Shown piece by piece: positions 60,415-64,000 of a stretch of DNA of 64,000 nt. The notes beneath the pieces were generated by a model. It was not told the origin of the DNA, did no database searches, and saw only the letters and a program-made list of their open reading frames with translations. The position numbers and the translations under genes are program-made. Source of the DNA: Glycocaulis sp051859565 (lineage in GTDB: Bacteria > Pseudomonadota > Alphaproteobacteria > Caulobacterales > Maricaulaceae); assembly GCF_051859565.1 (NCBI RefSeq), contig NZ_JBHYFK010000005.1:1-64000 (forward strand). The letters are read 5' to 3'. The stretch's first letter is position 1. Each line of letters opens with the position of its first letter.

Positions 60415-61876
60415 CAGGCCCTTGCCGGAGAGGCTGGACACGCTTGTCATCGGGGCAGGCATGTCCGGCATTGCCATGGGCTATCATCTGAAGAAGCGCG
60501 GGCTGGATGATTTCATCATCGCGGAGAAGTCAGACGGGTTTGGCGGTGTCTGGCGCGATAACCGCTATCCGGGCGCCGGCTGCGATGTGCCGAGCCATCT
60601 CTACTCCTTCTCCTTTGCGCTAAAGCCTGACTGGAGCCGGAAATACGCGCTTCAGGCAGAGATACTCGACTATTTTGAAGCGTGCGCAGAGCGCTTCGGG
60701 CTGGGGCCGCATCTGCGCACCGGGCTCATCGTCCGTTCACTGACATTCGATGAAAGCGAAGGCCGCTGGCAGGTCCGCTTCGCCGATGGCAGCCAGACCA
60801 GCGCGCGCGTCGTCATCAGCGCCGTTGGCCAGCTTTCCGAACCCTTCACGCCTGACATTGCAGGCCTTTCCGGCTTTGCTGGCCCCGTCATGCACACGGC
60901 GTGCTGGGACAGTTCGGTAAAGCTCGACGGGCAACGCGTCGCGCTGATCGGCAATGCCGCAAGCGCCATCCAGCTCTTGCCGGAAGTAAGCGAGCGGGCA
61001 CGCGAGCTGACCGTTTTCCAGCGCACCCCCAACTGGATCATCTCCAAGCCGGATAGGGCGTTCACTTCCCTAGAGAAATGGGCCTTCGCGAACATTCCCG
61101 GCTGGCAGAGGCTCTACCGGCTGGGAAGTTTCCTCATCCACGAGCTGCGCTATTCGGCGCTTGTCCGTGGTTCTCTGGCCAGCCGTTTCACGCGCTGGAC
61201 CGGCAAAAGGAAGATCGCCAAAGGCATCAAGGATCCGGAGCTGCGCGCGAAGCTGACGCCGGATTATGCGCCCGGCTGCAAGCGTATCCTGCTCTCCAAT
61301 GACTATTTCGCGGTGATGCAGCGCGAGAATGTCCGCCTCGTGACGGATGGTATCGCTCGTGTCCTGCCCGACGGGGTGGAGACGGCCACTGGCGAGACGA
61401 TTGCAAGCGATACGCTGGTTCTCGCCACCGGGTTTGTGACCACCGAATTCCTGCCGACGCTGGAGGTAACGGGCGCAGATGGCCGGTCCTTGCGCGATGT
61501 ATGGGGCGCCTCCCCCCATGCCTATAAGGGCGTGGCGGTGGCCGGTTTCCCCAACCTCTTCATGCTCTACGGGCCGAATACCAATCTGGGGCACAACTCC
61601 ATCATCTTCATGGTGGAGCGGCAGGCAGAGTATATAGCCGACAAGGTGGGGCTGATCCTCGATGGCGGGTTGAAAACCCTCGCCGTCCGGCCGGAGGCAG
61701 AAAGCCGCTATAATGCGGACCTGCAGACACGCCTCTCCAAAACCGTGTGGGCCGGAGATTGCCCCTCCTGGTACAAGACGGCAGATGGCGTCATCACGCA
61801 GAACTGGGAAGGCCTCGCCACCCGCTTTGCGCGCACGCTTGGAACTCGTGATGATGGGGACTGGGAGGGGGTTTAG
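60404..61876 (+). CDS. Baeyer-Villiger flavin monooxygenase
   Basis: This 490-aa FAD/NADPH enzyme has two dinucleotide folds (GAGMSGIA at 17-24 and GNAASAIQ) and, between them, FAGPVMHTACWD (158-169), which fits the type I Baeyer-Villiger fingerprint FxGxxxHxxxW(P/D). Such enzymes insert oxygen next to a ketone carbonyl to make an ester or lactone. The ATG lies inside the end of the ligase gene (11-bp overlap). Two leftward esterase-like hydrolases face it, which could cleave its product. Its natural ketone is unknown. Confidence 0.9.
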   Translation: MPSSRPLPERLDTLVIGAGMSGIAMGYHLKKRGLDDFIIAEKSDGFGGVWRDNRYPGAGCDVPSHLYSFSFALKPDWSRKYALQAEILDYFEACAERFGLGPHLRTGLIVRSLTFDESEGRWQVRFADGSQTSARVVISAVGQLSEPFTPDIAGLSGFAGPVMHTACWDSSVKLDGQRVALIGNAASAIQLLPEVSERARELTVFQRTPNWIISKPDRAFTSLEKWAFANIPGWQRLYRLGSFLIHELRYSALVRGSLASRFTRWTGKRKIAKGIKDPELRAKLTPDYAPGCKRILLSNDYFAVMQRENVRLVTDGIARVLPDGVETATGETIASDTLVLATGFVTTEFLPTLEVTGADGRSLRDVWGASPHAYKGVAVAGFPNLFMLYGPNTNLGHNSIIFMVERQAEYIADKVGLILDGGLKTLAVRPEAESRYNADLQTRLSKTVWAGDCPSWYKTADGVITQNWEGLATRFARTLGTRDDGDWEGV

Positions 61877-61927
61877 ATCACGGCCCTCGTCCTTGAGCGC
61901 CACTATGTCCGAAAGGATGAGGTCGGC

Positions 61928-62058
61928 GGTTTCTCCCCCCGTTCACGGGCGGGGTGAGAAGCGAAGCTTCGAACGCCCGAAGGGCCGAGGGGGGTGAAAA
62001 GAAAAGTCCCCCCCCCTCCGTCAGCTTCGCTGACACCTCCCCCGCAAACGGGGGAGGA
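61928..62058. repeat. Palindromic interspersed repeat, copy B
   Basis: It starts with GGTTTCTCCCCCC as copy A does, has internal hairpins (AAGCGAAGCTTCG) and the shared CCTCCGTCAGCT-CGCTGACACCTCC core, and ends CGGGGGAGGA. It fills the gap between the convergent BVMO and hydrolase genes. Confidence 0.8.
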
Positions 62059-62065
62059 AAGAGGT

Positions 62066-62986
62066 CTAAGCCAGTTGCAGCTCCACCCAGACGCGTGCCC
62101 GGTCAATGGCCCAGTCGGCTTCGGGGATGAGGGGGGAGAAGATCTGGAAGTCGTGCCACATGCCTTCCCAGATTTCGCAGTCCACCGGCACGCCGGCGGC
62201 TTCCAGCTTTTCGGCCAGACGCGTGGAATCGCTAAGCAGGATTTCGTCGGAGCCGACCTGAATGAGGGTTGGCGGCAGGCCATTCATCTCCGCAAAGAGG
62301 GGTGAGGCTTCCGGGTCGGTGCCGGGCCGTCCGCCCAGATAAAGCTCGCCGCCCGCGCCCAGATAGCCGGGGTTCAGCATGGGATCGCGCATCGCCTTGG
62401 CTGCCACGCTCTCCCCGCTCATGGAGAGGTCGGTCCAGGGGGACAAAAGATACAGCGCATCGGGAATGCGCTTGCCTGCATCGCGCAGGCGGATCGTCGC
62501 TGACAATGCCAGCCCGCCACCCGCCGAATCGCCGCCGAGGATGACCGGCCCCTTTTCGTCTTCCATCGCGGCCTCGATGGCGGCCACGGCATCCTCGATC
62601 GCGGCCGGGCAGGGGTGCTCGGGTGCCATGCGGTAATTGACCGAGACCGCGTTGAGGGAGAATGCACTCGCCATGCGGGCGACCAGCGCGCGGTGGCTGA
62701 GCGCGGAGCCGCGCGAATACCCGCCGCCATGTAGATAGATCAGGACGCCCTTGCGGGCATTCTCAGGGGCGAAGGCGAGCGCATCGCAGCCGCCAATTTC
62801 CGTGCGCGCCACTTCCACGCCCTTGGGCATGGGAAGCTGGCGGCCTGCCTTGTCCATGCGGGCTCTGGCGTGCTCCGCGCTGGTGGCGGGCGACAGGCTG
62901 GAGCGGCCAGCCTTGCGGGCCATGCGGCGGCCCAGAAGCGAACGCATGCGAAGCCCTTTACGGGCCGGAATGGTCTCGATGGTCAT
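62066..62986 (-). CDS. Alpha/beta-hydrolase, hormone-sensitive-lipase family
   Basis: This 306-aa esterase has the HGGGY oxyanion motif (86-90) and GDSAGGG (catalytic S154). The remaining triad residues are in VGSDEILLSDS and GMWHDFQ. It follows the next hydrolase by ATGA overlap, as the second gene of a leftward pair. It lies tail to tail with the BVMO gene. Members cleave short- and medium-chain esters, so it could cleave the ester from the BVMO. It begins with a basic stretch and no clear signal peptide. Confidence 0.92.
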   Translation of the reverse strand: MTIETIPARKGLRMRSLLGRRMARKAGRSSLSPATSAEHARARMDKAGRQLPMPKGVEVARTEIGGCDALAFAPENARKGVLIYLHGGGYSRGSALSHRALVARMASAFSLNAVSVNYRMAPEHPCPAAIEDAVAAIEAAMEDEKGPVILGGDSAGGGLALSATIRLRDAGKRIPDALYLLSPWTDLSMSGESVAAKAMRDPMLNPGYLGAGGELYLGGRPGTDPEASPLFAEMNGLPPTLIQVGSDEILLSDSTRLAEKLEAAGVPVDCEIWEGMWHDFQIFSPLIPEADWAIDRARVWVELQLA

Positions 62987-63930
62987 GGCGTTTCGCGTCC
63001 TTCGGTGATGATGCGTTCCGCCCAGTCGGCAAAATCGCTCATGGCCTGCTCATGGCCGATATCGTTCAGGGTTTCGTGGCGCGCCTTGGGATCCTGGCGC
63101 ATCGTCACGCGGGTGAAGCGGTTATTGTAGAGCCTTCCGGCGAGAATCTTTACCGCCTTGCCATTATTGGTTGCCGGGTCTGCGCCGCCGCCCGCCAGAT
63201 GGATCGGCAGGTCGCGCGCCATGTTCTCCAGTCGCGCGCCATCTTCGGCCCGCTCAAAACCGTTGACGAAATCGCGCCAGAGCAAGCGTGAGGCGGGCCA
63301 GCCGCATAGCGGATCGGCGATATAGGCATCGACCTCTTCGGGGATGCGGGTAAGCCAGTCGCAATCGGTGCGCGCTTTCCTGACCCGCTTGCCCCAGGCC
63401 TCGAAGGTCAGCGCGTTCAGCCACAGGCTCGGCTCGGTTGGCTTGCGTACGAAACCCTCCAGCCAGAGCACGGCGCGCATCAGCCCGGCAAGGCTGCCCA
63501 GCGCCAGATTGGAATTCCACACCGCGACGCCAGCGAGATGGGGGTGCTCGTCCATGGCCTGGTTCATGGTGATGACACCGCCCATGGAATGGCCGAACAC
63601 GATTACTGGCAGGCCGGGAAAGCGCGCCTGCATGTGCTCGCGCACGAAGCGGGCATCGCCCATCAGCTTGTTCCAGCCGTCTTTGAGCGCGTAGACGCGC
63701 GGCGGCGCATCCGGGGCGGTGGTCTGGCCGTGGCCGCGATGATCGTGCGCGCTGACGTGAAAGCCGCGGCCTGAGAGATAGCGGGCAAAGCGCTCATAGC
63801 GCCCGCCATGCTCGGCAAGGCCGTGGTGGATGATCACAATGGCCTTGGCAGGGCCCTGGGCTTCCATCACCCGCAGCGCCAGACGCGCGCCGGTCGCACT
63901 CTCCACGAACTCCAGGCCAAACCCGCTCAT
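62983..63930 (-). CDS. Alpha/beta-hydrolase, monoacylglycerol-lipase type
   Basis: This 315-aa hydrolase has IIHHGLAEHGGRY, HDHRGHGQT (about 62-70) and FGHSMGG (catalytic S115), a set typical of monoacylglycerol/lysophospholipase-like enzymes. The C-terminal histidine is likely in KARHETLNDIGHEQ. The ATG is preceded by AAGGGG; an upstream in-frame start would add 16 residues without a signal. It overlaps the following esterase by ATGA. Together they may process esters or membrane lipids; the link to the catabolic operon is positional. Confidence 0.9.
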   Translation of the reverse strand: MSGFGLEFVESATGARLALRVMEAQGPAKAIVIIHHGLAEHGGRYERFARYLSGRGFHVSAHDHRGHGQTTAPDAPPRVYALKDGWNKLMGDARFVREHMQARFPGLPVIVFGHSMGGVITMNQAMDEHPHLAGVAVWNSNLALGSLAGLMRAVLWLEGFVRKPTEPSLWLNALTFEAWGKRVRKARTDCDWLTRIPEEVDAYIADPLCGWPASRLLWRDFVNGFERAEDGARLENMARDLPIHLAGGGADPATNNGKAVKILAGRLYNNRFTRVTMRQDPKARHETLNDIGHEQAMSDFADWAERIITEGRETP

Positions 63931-64000
63931 CCACGTCCCCTTACGCTTTGCTTTGATGAGTTTAGCCTGCATTCTCACGCCGCTGCCACCATCTTGGCAT

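Noticed and set aside
63975..64000. Possible 3' end of another leftward gene (ends AKMVAAA then TGA)
   Set aside because: Only eight codons are visible, too little to support a call.
1..64000. CRISPR arrays, prophage, or insertion sequences
   Set aside because: No regularly spaced direct repeats, transposase or phage structural genes were seen.

Overview
The window is 64 kb of GC-rich, densely coding alphaproteobacterial chromosome. Several things point to the Caulobacterales/Maricaulales side (stalked or Hyphomonadaceae-like bacteria): a Caulobacter-like DnaA beside rpsT, MetH split into two adjacent genes, TonB receptors paired with tryptophan-halogenase-like flavoproteins, clustered GANTC sites upstream of dnaA, and a XylR-type operator. 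This placement is inference; no rRNA is present.

Region 1 (1-16.5 kb) is a plant-polysaccharide utilisation locus. Three tandem tryptophan-halogenase-like flavoproteins (leftward) diverge from a 1080-aa TonB-dependent receptor. The receptor is followed by a cation/proton antiporter, a GH10 xylanase and a GH3 exo-glucosidase lipoprotein. A GH9 cellulase (leftward) diverges from an SGNH acetylesterase. Near-identical 14-bp LacI-type palindromes lie upstream of the receptor (3962) and between the GH9 and esterase genes (14476), so one repressor probably controls the locus. Region 2 (16.5-21.7 kb) holds an aldo/keto reductase pseudogene, two AraC/short-chain-dehydrogenase pairs, and a gene-poor stretch with one probable 43-aa membrane peptide.

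Region 3 (21.7-45.7 kb) is housekeeping: galU, tRNA-Ile(CAT), mlaA-mlaC-HAD, metF-metH (two-part) behind a palindromic operator, a MoeB/ThiF enzyme, a Pif1-like helicase, dut, a split coaC/coaB, an AbrB-Doc toxin-antitoxin pair, ubiB, ubiE, mutM, a TraB-like protein, an enoyl-CoA hydratase and rpsT. An ABC exporter plus DUF2975/HTH pair sits between ubiE and ubiB. Region 4 (45.7-50.3 kb) is the replication-initiation block dnaA-dnaN-recF with strong terminators and a long dnaA leader; gyrB does not follow recF.

Region 5 (50.4-64 kb) is a tightly overlapping catabolic operon behind a MerR (LiuR-like) regulator and an ACGT-type palindrome: SDR, acyl-CoA carboxylase beta, acyl-CoA dehydrogenase, enoyl-CoA hydratase and biotin-carrying alpha subunit. 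This is the gene order of the acyclic-terpene (atuBCDEF) pathway. It is extended by a beta-keto acid cleavage enzyme, an acyl-CoA ligase and a Baeyer-Villiger monooxygenase, with two alpha/beta hydrolases facing it. This unusual combination is the best candidate for an undescribed pathway. Several families of palindromic repeats sit in the intergenic gaps. All calls come from reading the sequence and remembered family features; no database search was run.
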